Of a stretch of DNA of 23,117 nucleotides, positions 15,082-22,752 are shown one piece after another (positions within the stretch are counted from its first letter, which is position 1; every line of letters starts with the position of its first letter). This stretch comes from Leptofilum sp965368765 (GTDB lineage Bacteria > Chloroflexota > Anaerolineae > Promineifilales > Promineifilaceae). The position numbers were made by a program, and so were the translations under genes. Location of the stretch: the NCBI GenBank assembly GCA_965368765.1, contig CBDUOF010000028.1, positions 1 through 23,117 on the forward strand, given 5' to 3'. Below the pieces are notes generated by a model. It made no database searches and was not told the DNA's origin. It saw only the letters and a list, made by a program, of their open reading frames with translations.

Positions 15082-15966
15082 ATGCACATTGGACTACAGA
15101 TTCCGTCATTTATGTATCCGGGTGGCACCGAAGTCATTCGTCCCAAGCTCAAAGAAATCGTCACTACCGCCGAAGAAGCAGGCTTTTACAGCCTCTGGGT
15201 AATGGATCATTATTACCAAATCAAAGGCTTGTTCGGCGAAGCGTACACCGATCCGATGTTGGAAAGTTATACTACGCTCGGCTATTTTGCCGGACTTACT
15301 GAAAAAGCATATCTTGGCGTTTTGGTGACGGGTGTGATATATCGCTACCCTTCCGTTCTAATGAAAATGGTCAACACGCTCGATATTCTATCTGGCGGGC
15401 GGGCGTACCTGGGCATTGGTGCTGCCTGGTACGAAGATGAGGCAAAAGGGTACGGCATTCCCTATCCATCAACGTCAGAGCGCTTTGAATACCTGGAGGA
15501 CAATTTGCAATTGGCAAAGGCGCTTTGGGACAGCGATGAGACAGCCTTCGATGGACGGCATTTTTCGGCTCCGGCCATCACCAACAACCCCCGCCCCCTC
15601 TCAAACCCGCATCCGCGCATCATGATTGGTGGTATGGGTCCAAAGAAAACCCTGCGCATGGTGGCGCAGTATGCGAATGCCTGTAATTTCTTTGAAGATG
15701 CAGGCATGGAAAATATGCAAAAAGCGCTCAGCACCCTCAAAGCACATTGTGAGAAGCTGGGGCGCGATTACGAAACGATCGAGAAAACATCCCTTGGCAC
15801 CGTGCATCTCTCCGAGAAAGATACAGTGAATAGTACCATTAAACGTTTAAAGAAGCTTTCTGAGATGGGCTTCACCCATGCGATTTTCAACATGCCGGAT
15901 GTGTACAAAATCTCGCCGTTGGAAACGTTTGCCAAAGAGATTATTCCGGCTGCTGCGGACCTTTAG
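15082..15966 (+). CDS. LLM-class flavin-dependent oxidoreductase, probably F420-dependent
   Basis: The protein has 294 residues, the normal length of a luciferase-like TIM barrel. Typical motifs are 'MHIGLQIPSF', 'AEEAGFYSLWVMDHYYQI', 'TEKAYLGVLVTGVIYRYPSVLMKMVNTLDILSGGRAYLGIGAAWYEDEAKGYGIPYPSTSERFEYLED' and 'PRIMIGGMGPKKTLRMVAQYANACNF'. The LDILSGGRAYLGIGAAW stretch is characteristic of F420-dependent members, with FMN the alternative cofactor. A strong AAGGAG lies about eight bases upstream of the ATG. The gene ends at a stem-loop and stands alone. The substrate cannot be assigned; the family reduces or oxidises varied small organic compounds. Confidence 0.9.
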   Translation: MHIGLQIPSFMYPGGTEVIRPKLKEIVTTAEEAGFYSLWVMDHYYQIKGLFGEAYTDPMLESYTTLGYFAGLTEKAYLGVLVTGVIYRYPSVLMKMVNTLDILSGGRAYLGIGAAWYEDEAKGYGIPYPSTSERFEYLEDNLQLAKALWDSDETAFDGRHFSAPAITNNPRPLSNPHPRIMIGGMGPKKTLRMVAQYANACNFFEDAGMENMQKALSTLKAHCEKLGRDYETIEKTSLGTVHLSEKDTVNSTIKRLKKLSEMGFTHAIFNMPDVYKISPLETFAKEIIPAAADL

Positions 15967-15973
15967 GAAAGAG

Positions 15974-16002
15974 TTGCCAGGCACACCCGAAGTGCCTGGC
16001 AA
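15974..16002 (+). terminator. Stem-loop after the LLM oxidoreductase gene
   Basis: TTGCCAGGCAC (15974-15984) pairs exactly with GTGCCTGGCAA (15992-16002) around a 7-base loop, eight bases after the stop codon. The U-run after it is short (AGTTT), so it may end transcription or only protect the 3' end. Confidence 0.6.
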
Positions 16003-16169
16003 AGTTTACAGGTCGGGCCGATCCCTGCTGCGCCCGCCAGCCGCAGTCTGACACAGATTCGCGCTTCAGACTGGGAAGGTGGGAGATCTCTGCTCAACAG
16101 GAACGCAGCCAAGGCGAAACACGGCTGAAATGGCCGTTTCCTCCCTCAAAAAACAGATTTGTCAAAAAA

Positions 16170-16193
16170 GAACTGAGCAATCAGTTCCTTTTT
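16170..16193 (+). terminator. Rho-independent-type terminator with GCAA tetraloop
   Basis: GAACTGA (16170-16176), loop GCAA and TCAGTTC (16181-16187) are preceded by an A-run and followed by CTTTTTTATTT. It has the classic stem plus U-tract layout and would insulate the permease gene from upstream transcription. Confidence 0.7.
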
Positions 16194-16318
16194 TATTTCC
16201 CTACCCCACTCCCTATCTATCCCACCCCCTAAACCTATCTTTCTATAGGCGATTCCTGCCCCGATAAATCATACACTGCTGATGTTGGACCTTCGCACCA
16301 ACAAAAAAGGAGAGCATT

Positions 16319-18664
16319 ATGATGATCGGACGCATGTTGACGAAAGATTTTCTACGCAAGAAACTGATAACCATTGTCGTGTTTGCCTTCATTTTCCTGT
16401 CAGCTTTACTGGTAGCCAGTGGCGCAAACTTGATGATCGAATTGGGCAATTCCCTGGATGTTCTGTTTAGCAAAGCGCTTACCCCCCATTTCGTGCAGAT
16501 GCATACTGGGCCGCTGGACCAGGCTGAGATCGATAGCTGGACGGCCGTTAATGAGATGGTCGCAGACCAGCAAACGGTTGAGATGATCACCGTGGATGGC
16601 ACCAATCTTTATCTGGGAAAGAGCCAGAACTCAGAAGCAACCAGCATCATGGATATCAGCTTTGTCACCCAGAATGAAGACTTTGATTTCTTGCTGGACC
16701 TGGACAACAACATCATCCACCTCTCTCCGGGCGAAATCGCGGTACCTGTCTACTACATTCAGGAGCGGGATCTGGCTGTAGGCGATCAAGTTCGTGTGAG
16801 TACCGATACCGGGGAGATGCGCTTCACCATTGCCACCTTCAGCCGCGACTCGCAGATGAACCCGGCCATTGCCAGCTCCAAACGCTTCCTGGTTCACGAG
16901 CAAGAGTTTGCCAATCTGAGAAAACAGATTGCTGAGACCGAGTATCTGGTTGAATTCCGGCTTGTGGATGACACTCAAAGCGGCACATTCACCTCTGCCT
17001 ATCAGGCATCGGGTTTACCTCAGACAGGGCCTGCCGTCGATCAGGGATTGTTTAAAATCATGAATTCATTATCCGACGGCCTTGTCGCCGGTGTCATTAT
17101 CCTGATGAGCCTGCTGCTGGTCGTCATTGCCATCCTCAGTTTGCGTTTTACGCTCATGGCAACCATTGAAGAAGACACGAAAGAGATCGGCGTCATGAAG
17201 GCCATCGGCATCGCCCGTGCTGACATCAAGCGACTTTATTTGGCCAAGTATGTTGTCATGGGGGCAACGGCCGTTTTCCTGGGCTATCTGGCCTCACGGC
17301 TGCTGAATCAGGTGCTGGCCGCCAATGTGCTGCTCTATATCGGCAGTGCGTCCAAGAGTGTGTGGCAAACCATATTACCCCTCATAGCAGCTTCCAGCAT
17401 CGCCCTGATTGTGACCCTCTCCTGTGTGATCATCCTCAGACGATTTAATCATATCTCTGCTGTGGAAGCGCTGCGCTCCGGTACTGTCGGCGAATCCATG
17501 AAAAGCCTGCCAATGCTCACGCTCAAACGAGGCCGGAGCTTGAATATCAATGCCTATCTTGGCATCCGCGATGTCTTGCAGCGCTCCCGGCTGTATGGCT
17601 TGCTCGCCTTCGTGTTCTTCTTCTGCGCCGTGATTATTATCATTCCCATCCACTTCCTGACGACGATTCAATCACCGACATTCATCACGTACATGGGCAC
17701 CGGGCAGAGTGATATGCGCATCGATTTCCGTCAATCAGATGACGTTGCTAATCGGTTTGAAACGGCCGTTACCATACTCAAGGCTGATCCCGATGTCGCC
17801 AAACTCTCACCTCTGGTGACATCCCAATACAAAGTGATGCAGCCTGACGGCACGCAGGAAATTCTCAATATTGAAAGCGGTGATTTCTCATTGTTCCCGC
17901 TGGACTACGTGAAAGGAACTGCCCCACAACAAGAAAATGAGATCGCCCTCTCGAATCTCAACGCCAGCGAAATGGAAAAGCAGCTTGGTGATAGCGTCAC
18001 GCTCGTTATAGACGGACAGGAACGCGAGATGGTCGTTAGCGGTGTCTACCAGGACATCACCAATGGCGGCCGAACAGCCAAGGCAATGCTGCCTTACAAT
18101 CCGCAATCCGCGATCTGGTACACCGTCAACCTGGACCTGGTACCTGGCGTCAGCATCGAGGAGAAAGCCGCCGAATACGCCCAGCTCTTTGACTCCGCAC
18201 GCATCACCGACACGGCCGACTTTGTCTCGCAAACGGTGGGCAACACCGTGCAACAGTTAAAAACGGTGACCATAGTCACCGTGGTTGTGGGGCTGGCCCT
18301 TTCCGTGCTGATTACATCGTTGTTCATGATGATGCTCATTAGCAAAGACAGCAATCAGATTGCCATCATGAGGAGCCTCGGTTTCTCACTCAACCACATC
18401 CGCACCCAATACCTCACCAGAGCCTTGTTCCTGCTGGTCATAGGTATCGCACTGGGAACCCTTTTCTCAAATACGTTAGGGCAGCAGTTGGTGAGTGCGG
18501 CCTTCTCATTACAGGGCGCGTCACGCATCAAGTTCGTCATTGACCCGCTCCAGGCTTATGTGATGTATCCCTTGCTCCTGATGGTTACGGTTGTGGCCGC
18601 GACCTTCCTGAGTACCAGAACAGGCATCAAAGAAACCAACATCGCTGCAATGATCATGGAATAA
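16319..18664 (+). CDS. ABC transporter permease, FtsX-like, two-domain
   Basis: The protein has 781 residues. TM1 lies at about 17-40 after the basic 'DFLRKKL', then a large extracytoplasmic domain to about 250. A first FtsX core follows, with helices at about 255-280, 310-330 and 352-374 and the coupling segment 'EIGVMKAIGIARADIKRLYLAKY' at 289-311. After the linker come a second TM near 428-447, a second extracytoplasmic domain, and a second FtsX core near the C-terminus with 'QIAIMRSLGFSLNHIRTQYLTRALFLL'. This 10-TM duplicated layout is typical of MacB/LolCE/BceB-type mechanotransmission or lipid/peptide export systems. AAGGAG (16307-16312) supports the ATG at 16319; a second ATG follows at 16322. 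The ATPase gene follows, after a REP-like element. The substrate is unknown. Confidence 0.9.
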   Translation: MMIGRMLTKDFLRKKLITIVVFAFIFLSALLVASGANLMIELGNSLDVLFSKALTPHFVQMHTGPLDQAEIDSWTAVNEMVADQQTVEMITVDGTNLYLGKSQNSEATSIMDISFVTQNEDFDFLLDLDNNIIHLSPGEIAVPVYYIQERDLAVGDQVRVSTDTGEMRFTIATFSRDSQMNPAIASSKRFLVHEQEFANLRKQIAETEYLVEFRLVDDTQSGTFTSAYQASGLPQTGPAVDQGLFKIMNSLSDGLVAGVIILMSLLLVVIAILSLRFTLMATIEEDTKEIGVMKAIGIARADIKRLYLAKYVVMGATAVFLGYLASRLLNQVLAANVLLYIGSASKSVWQTILPLIAASSIALIVTLSCVIILRRFNHISAVEALRSGTVGESMKSLPMLTLKRGRSLNINAYLGIRDVLQRSRLYGLLAFVFFFCAVIIIIPIHFLTTIQSPTFITYMGTGQSDMRIDFRQSDDVANRFETAVTILKADPDVAKLSPLVTSQYKVMQPDGTQEILNIESGDFSLFPLDYVKGTAPQQENEIALSNLNASEMEKQLGDSVTLVIDGQEREMVVSGVYQDITNGGRTAKAMLPYNPQSAIWYTVNLDLVPGVSIEEKAAEYAQLFDSARITDTADFVSQTVGNTVQQLKTVTIVTVVVGLALSVLITSLFMMMLISKDSNQIAIMRSLGFSLNHIRTQYLTRALFLLVIGIALGTLFSNTLGQQLVSAAFSLQGASRIKFVIDPLQAYVMYPLLLMVTVVAATFLSTRTGIKETNIAAMIME

Positions 18665-18677
18665 AGAAACTGTACAG

Positions 18678-18734
18678 GTCATTCCTGCGAAGGCAGGAAT
18701 CCACTAATTGGATACCCGCCTTCGCGGGTATGAC
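18678..18734. repeat. REP-like palindromic element A (double hairpin)
   Basis: There are two hairpins: ATTCCTGC-gaag-GCAGGAAT (18681-18700) and ATACCCGC-cttc-GCGGGTAT (18713-18732). They are enclosed by GTCAT...ATCCA and TGGAT...ATGAC, so the two halves are also near-complements of each other. This is the widespread intergenic 'GTCATTCC(C/T)GCGAAGGC' type of repeat. It lies between the permease stop and the Shine-Dalgarno of the ATPase gene. Confidence 0.8.
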
Positions 18735-18774
18735 AGTCGAAAGTGCCCTTGATGATCACTAAGGAGAACTAAAA

Positions 18775-19542
18775 ATGACCGCATTACTTGAATCGCAACA
18801 ACTATGTAAAAGCTTTGCAATTGGCAATGATAATGAAGTTACCGTTTTGTCTGATGTAGACCTCTCGATAGAACCAGGCGAGTTTGTATCCGTGATGGGG
18901 CCGTCAGGCTCGGGCAAATCGACGCTGCTGTACAACATCAGCGGTATGGATAGAGCCAAGTCAGGGCACGTCTTATTCAATGGGCAGGACATCACTTCCC
19001 TGTCTGAAGAAGCATTAGCAGAAGTCCGTCTGACGGGCATGGGTTTTGTCTTCCAGCACATTCACCTGCTGAAGAACCTGTCTATCTTTGACAACGTCGT
19101 CCTTCCCGCTTATCTGGCCCGTGAGGAAAACCACGATGCGATCAACCAGCGAGCCGAGGCGCTCATGGCACAGGTCGGCGTGGCGCATCTTGCTGATAAC
19201 GACATCACGCAAGCTTCTGGTGGTCAGTTGCAACGGGTGGGCATCTGCCGCGCCCTCATCAACAAGCCAGACATTCTGTTTGGCGATGAACCCACTGGAG
19301 CGCTCAATTCAAAAGCGGCTGGCGAGATCATGGATTTGCTGACAGATATCAACAAATCCGGCACAACCATCATGCTGGTGACGCATGATGTCAGAGTCGC
19401 GGCCAGGACAGAGCGGGTGCTCTTTATGCTCGATGGAAAAATCGTCTCTGAGACCTACCTGGGTAAACCGTCTGCGAATGGGGGAGAGCGAAAAGAAAGA
19501 GAAGAGCGCTTATCAAGTTGGCTCACCGAGTTGGGTTTCTAG
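18775..19542 (+). CDS. ABC transporter ATP-binding protein (LolD/MacB-like)
   Basis: This 255-residue cytoplasmic ATPase partners the upstream FtsX-type permease. It has Walker A 'GPSGSGKST' (42-50), Q-loop Q94 ('FVFQHIHLL'), signature 'QASGGQLQR' (146-154), Walker B 'ILFGDEP' (D171, E172), D-loop 'GALNSK' and H-loop H204 ('LVTHDVRVA'). The signature begins A-S-G-G-Q rather than L-S-G-G-Q. The strings 'QRVGICRALINKPDILFGDEPTGALNS' and 'LLYNISGMD' resemble ATPases paired with FtsX permeases in Firmicutes more than typical LolD. TAAGGAGA about nine bases before the ATG supports the start. REP-like elements lie on both sides. It contains no ACGGCCGT copy. Confidence 0.93.
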   Translation: MTALLESQQLCKSFAIGNDNEVTVLSDVDLSIEPGEFVSVMGPSGSGKSTLLYNISGMDRAKSGHVLFNGQDITSLSEEALAEVRLTGMGFVFQHIHLLKNLSIFDNVVLPAYLAREENHDAINQRAEALMAQVGVAHLADNDITQASGGQLQRVGICRALINKPDILFGDEPTGALNSKAAGEIMDLLTDINKSGTTIMLVTHDVRVAARTERVLFMLDGKIVSETYLGKPSANGGERKEREERLSSWLTELGF

Positions 19543-19579
19543 GTGGATGGAACTTCCCAATTGGTAGACAAGAATCCGT

Positions 19580-19646
19580 GTCATGCCTGCGAAGGCAGGC
19601 ATCCACGCCGGGAAAGGCAATGGATTCCCGCCTACACGGGAATGAC
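19580..19646. repeat. REP-like palindromic element B (double hairpin)
   Basis: GTCATGCCTGC-gaag-GCAGGCATCCA (from 19580) is joined by a spacer to TGGATTCCCG...CGGGAATGAC (to 19646). It has the same design as element A but with a longer spacer and several changed bases. The second hairpin has a degenerate loop (CCTACA). It lies between the ATPase stop and the MFS gene. Confidence 0.8.
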
Positions 19647-19718
19647 AGGCAGAAGCTTTTGCCAAATCACAAAGTTCAGTTCGCTTAGCGTGCCACAGAG
19701 TAACAGGAAGGTTTTCTA

Positions 19719-21026
19719 ATGGCGTCACAATTTTCTGTAAACGACAATTTACCCTGGAAAACGCGCTTTTTTACCATCTGGGGTGGGCAGGCACTCTCAA
19801 TTATTGGCAGCCAGCTTGTGCAGTTCGCCCTGATCTGGTATCTGACGGTTCAATCAGGCTCAGCGACTGTGCTGGCAACCGCTTCACTGGTGGGCTTACT
19901 ACCCAACGTGATCTTGGGCCCTTTCATCGGCACGCTGGTTGACCGTTGGGATCGCCGCCACATCATGCTGATTTCTGACACGGTTATCACGCTGGCGTCT
20001 ATTAGTCTGGCGGTTTTGTTTGCGCTGGATGCGGTGGAAGTGTGGCATATCTACGTCGTAATGTTTATTCGGGCGCTATTTGGCGCGTTCCACAGCAATG
20101 CGATCACGGCTTCAACATCGTTGATGGTGCCAGTTGAACATCTGACCCGTATTCAAGGGGTCAACCAGATGCTCAATGGCGGGCTGAATGTCATCTCAGC
20201 GCCGCTGGGGGCGCTGCTGCTCAATGTGCTGCCCATGCAGGGCATTCTAGCGATTGATGTCGTCTCCGCCTTGTTCGCCATCGTACCGCTGCAGTTTATT
20301 CGCATTCCCCAACCGGAACGACGCAGCAGCACTGCGGATGCCGGCGCCGTCGAAAATGGCGGTCAGGAAACAGTCTTGCAAGGTGTCAAAGCGGGACTGC
20401 GTTATGTGATTGGCTGGCCGGGTCTGTTGATTGTCGGCTTGATGACTGTGGGCATTAACGTCACGATCATCCCTGCTTTTTCGCTCATGCCACTGCTAGT
20501 GAAGGAGTTTTTCGGGGGCAGCGCCATCCATCTGGGTTGGGTCGAGTCGGCGATGGGTATTGGCATGTTTGTTGGCGGTGGCGTGCTGGGGGCGTGGGGC
20601 GGTTTTAAGCGTAATATCGTGACCTCTATGCTGGGCTTGATGGGCATGGGGCTTGGGACGCTTGTTTTTGCGGTGGCACCTGCGACTGCTTTATGGATGG
20701 CAGTCATTGGCGCACTGCTGGTGGGGATTATGACGCCGATGACAATGGGGCCATTCTACGCCATGATACAGACGATTGTTGAACCTGATATGCAGGCTCG
20801 GATATTCTCGCTGATGAGTAGTGTCGGCACGGCGATGGTGCCCATCGGCTTTCTGGTTGCCGGGCCGGTAGCCGACCGATTTTCTGTTCAGGTGTGGTTT
20901 TTGTTTGGCGGGCTGCTCTGCATTGTCATGGCACTGTGCGGGTTTTTTATCCCGGCGGTGATGCAGATTGAATCGCGAGAAAGTGCCATGGTGCGTGGTG
21001 TATCACAGGGTCTAGGTGCATCATGA
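19719..21026 (+). CDS. MFS transporter, macrolide-efflux/EntS-like (MFS_3 type)
   Basis: This is a 435-residue protein with 12 predicted TM helices. 'WKTRFFTIWGGQALSIIGSQLVQFALIWYLT' opens the first helix. The loop between helices 2 and 3 is 'GTLVDRWDRRHIMLISD', the MFS motif-A equivalent. 'HSNAITASTSLMVPVEHLTRIQGVNQMLNGGLNVISAPLGALLL' is characteristic of drug-efflux-like MFS proteins. The cytoplasmic linker around residues 195-220 ('QPERRSSTADAGAVENGG') divides the two six-helix halves. AGGAAGG upstream supports the ATG. It overlaps the next small gene by ATGA, so the two are translationally coupled. It probably exports a small hydrophobic compound or antibiotic; the substrate is not determined. 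Confidence 0.9.
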   Translation: MASQFSVNDNLPWKTRFFTIWGGQALSIIGSQLVQFALIWYLTVQSGSATVLATASLVGLLPNVILGPFIGTLVDRWDRRHIMLISDTVITLASISLAVLFALDAVEVWHIYVVMFIRALFGAFHSNAITASTSLMVPVEHLTRIQGVNQMLNGGLNVISAPLGALLLNVLPMQGILAIDVVSALFAIVPLQFIRIPQPERRSSTADAGAVENGGQETVLQGVKAGLRYVIGWPGLLIVGLMTVGINVTIIPAFSLMPLLVKEFFGGSAIHLGWVESAMGIGMFVGGGVLGAWGGFKRNIVTSMLGLMGMGLGTLVFAVAPATALWMAVIGALLVGIMTPMTMGPFYAMIQTIVEPDMQARIFSLMSSVGTAMVPIGFLVAGPVADRFSVQVWFLFGGLLCIVMALCGFFIPAVMQIESRESAMVRGVSQGLGAS

Positions 21027-21253
21027 ACATGAAGGCTTGTTATCACATTACCGTAAACGGCCGTCTCGACAAACGCTGGTTACGTTGGTTTGAAGGTCCC
21101 ACTGTTATGGTTCTCGAGAATGAACAAACATTGATCGTGCTGACAGATGTTGATCAGCCTGGCCTGTTCGGTGTTCTCAATCGGATACGTGATCTGGGAT
21201 TGGAATTGGTATCGGTATCGGTATCGGTTCAGAAAGATGATTTAAGGAGTTAA
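21023..21253 (+). CDS. Conserved small protein of unknown function (76 aa)
   Basis: The start overlaps the MFS stop (ATGA). The pattern 'CYHITVNGRLDKRWLRWFEGPTVM...TLIVLTDVDQPGLFGVLNRIRDLGLELVSVSV' resembles a small family I have met in Actinobacteria and Chloroflexota, with a conserved 'Y.I.V.G.LD.RW..WF.G', 'V.DQ..L.G.L..IRDLGL.L.SV' layout, perhaps a small ACT-like alpha/beta fold. This is recollection of a pattern, not a search. The 3' end carries a GGTATC triplet repeat coding S-V-S-V-S-V. The AAGGAG that would serve the next gene lies within its last codons. Confidence 0.75.
   Translation: MNMKACYHITVNGRLDKRWLRWFEGPTVMVLENEQTLIVLTDVDQPGLFGVLNRIRDLGLELVSVSVSVQKDDLRS
21208..21225 (+). 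repeat. Tandem hexamer GGTATC x3
   Basis: Three exact copies of GGTATC, plus a partial fourth, lie at the 3' end of the small gene. Being a multiple of three, they keep the frame and give an alternating V-S tail. Replication slippage is the simplest origin. Confidence 0.75.
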
Positions 21254-21255
21254 TC

Positions 21256-22752
21256 ATGCATAAAAGTTACTTTTAAACAACAACGTTGTGGCTATTTATT
21301 TTTGGACTGTTCAACCTGTTTGCTTCTGGCCGTTGGACAGTGGCGGTCGCGGCCTGGGTCGCTTCCGCATTTGCTTTGCGCTACCTGTACGTGCATCCCC
21401 AACGGCGCAAATTCCTAAATGTCTATCTGGTATTGTGGCTGACGCTCTCCGTTGCCTGGTATGGCGCTACCCCGATTTGGGGTGCGGCCCATTTCATTTT
21501 CATGGCTGTCAATGCCCTGATTGGGATGATCCCGTTCTTCGTTGACCGGTGGCTGACGCCCCGGCTGCGGCGCAACGGCCGTCTCCCATTCACCGCCACC
21601 TTCACCTTCCCCTTGGCAGCAACGACGTTGGAGTTTCTCTCCAGCAGTGCCAACCCCATCGGCAACTTTGGCGCGGCGGGGTATTCACAGTATGGGATTC
21701 CGGTTTTGACGCAGGTAACGGCCGTCACCGGCATGTTGGGCCTCACCTTCCTCATCTCCTGGTTCCCGGCCGTTGTCAACTGGGCCTGGGACAATGGCTT
21801 TGAGTGGAGCCGGATTCGGACTGGCGTCGCTGCCTTCGCCGTGACGCTGGCGGTTGTGATGGGCTACGGCATCGTTCGGCTGGCGACAGCCCCAGAGATT
21901 GGCTCACTGGAAACTGTGCCGGTGGCTTCCTTCACCATCGTCGAGAATCATGTGGGTGAATTGAATGCGCTGCTGGATGAAGAAGGCATAGCCGGCTATC
22001 GGCGTGAAACGCAGGCGGTTCATGCCCAATATTTGGCCATGACGGAAACGGCCGTTGCCGACGGCGCCAAAATCATCCTTTGGCCGGAACTAGCGATCAT
22101 CGGCGTCGAGGAAGATGTGCAGGCGGTTGTCGCCAGCGGGCAAGCGTTGGCCAACCAGGCGGGTATTTATCTGGCTATTCCGACCTTCACTGCCTTCCCG
22201 GAAAGCGACCAAACCTGGGAGAATGTTTTATATGTGGCTGGCCCTGATGGCAGCATCGTCATCGAACACGTCAAGTACGGTGGCAACATTCTGGAAGGGA
22301 CGGTGAAGGGCAGCGGCGAGATTCAAGCGGTGGAGACGGCATACGGCCGTCTCTCCGGCATCATCTGCTGGGACACCAACTACCCCAACATCGTGCGCCA
22401 GGTAGGCGAACAGCAAGCCGACATCCTGCTCTCCCCCGCCAAAGAATGGGACGGCATTAACCCGATGCACGCCGAGATGGCCGTCTTCCGGGCCATCGAG
22501 AACGGGGCGGCGGTCATTCGGCAGGCGGATGAAGGGCTGTCGATTGTGGTGGATGGCTACGGCCGTACCCTGGCTAGCGGCGAAGGCTTGGCCGACAGTG
22601 GCAACTATATCCTGACCGAGGTTCCCACCAGCAGCCCCACTACGCTCTACCCGGTCATCGGCGATGTGGTCGGCATAGTTTCGACAGTGGGGTTGATTGT
22701 ACTGGCGGCATACGCTTTGCGAATGGGGCGTCGAAGCAGGCGTGGGCTTTAG
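21256..22752 (+). CDS. Membrane carbon-nitrogen hydrolase, apolipoprotein N-acyltransferase-like; in-frame TAA at codon 7
   Basis: The ATG at 21256 has a good AAGGAG (21244-21249) six bases upstream, but reads M-H-K-S-Y-F and then TAA (21274-21276). The same frame continues T-T-T and then L-W-L-F for 487 more residues, so the only undisrupted start is TTG at 21286, which has no Shine-Dalgarno. The N-terminal part (about 1-200 from TTG) has six hydrophobic segments, with 'FASGRWTVAVAAWVASAFALRYL' and 'NPIGNFGAAGYSQYG'. The C-terminal nitrilase domain has an intact Glu-Lys-Cys triad: E268 ('ILWPELAI'), K330 ('EHVKYGGN') and C361 ('GIICWDTNYP'). A last TM helix lies near the C-terminus. Lnt acylates lipoproteins at the outer membrane-facing side; this is a related family and the substrate is unproven. 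It may be functional through the TTG start or reinitiation, or decaying. Confidence 0.82.

Larger units (their letters stand above)
15967..16318. other. 352-bp gap between LLM gene and ABC permease gene
   Basis: This gap holds two stem-loops (15974-16002 and 16170-16193) and a weaker 8-bp inverted repeat, CAGTCTGA (16044-16051) with TCAGACTG (16066-16073). The stretch after 16190 is C/T-rich. The last bases contain the AAGGAG (16307-16312) of the permease gene. No convincing gene was found; the short open frame at 16079-16267 reads through the second stem-loop and looks non-coding. Confidence 0.6.

Noticed and set aside
16079..16267. 62-residue open frame in the gap before the ABC permease
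   Set aside because: It runs through a terminator-like stem-loop and a C/T-rich stretch, and its product (many Ser, Pro, Leu, Phe) has no protein-like pattern.
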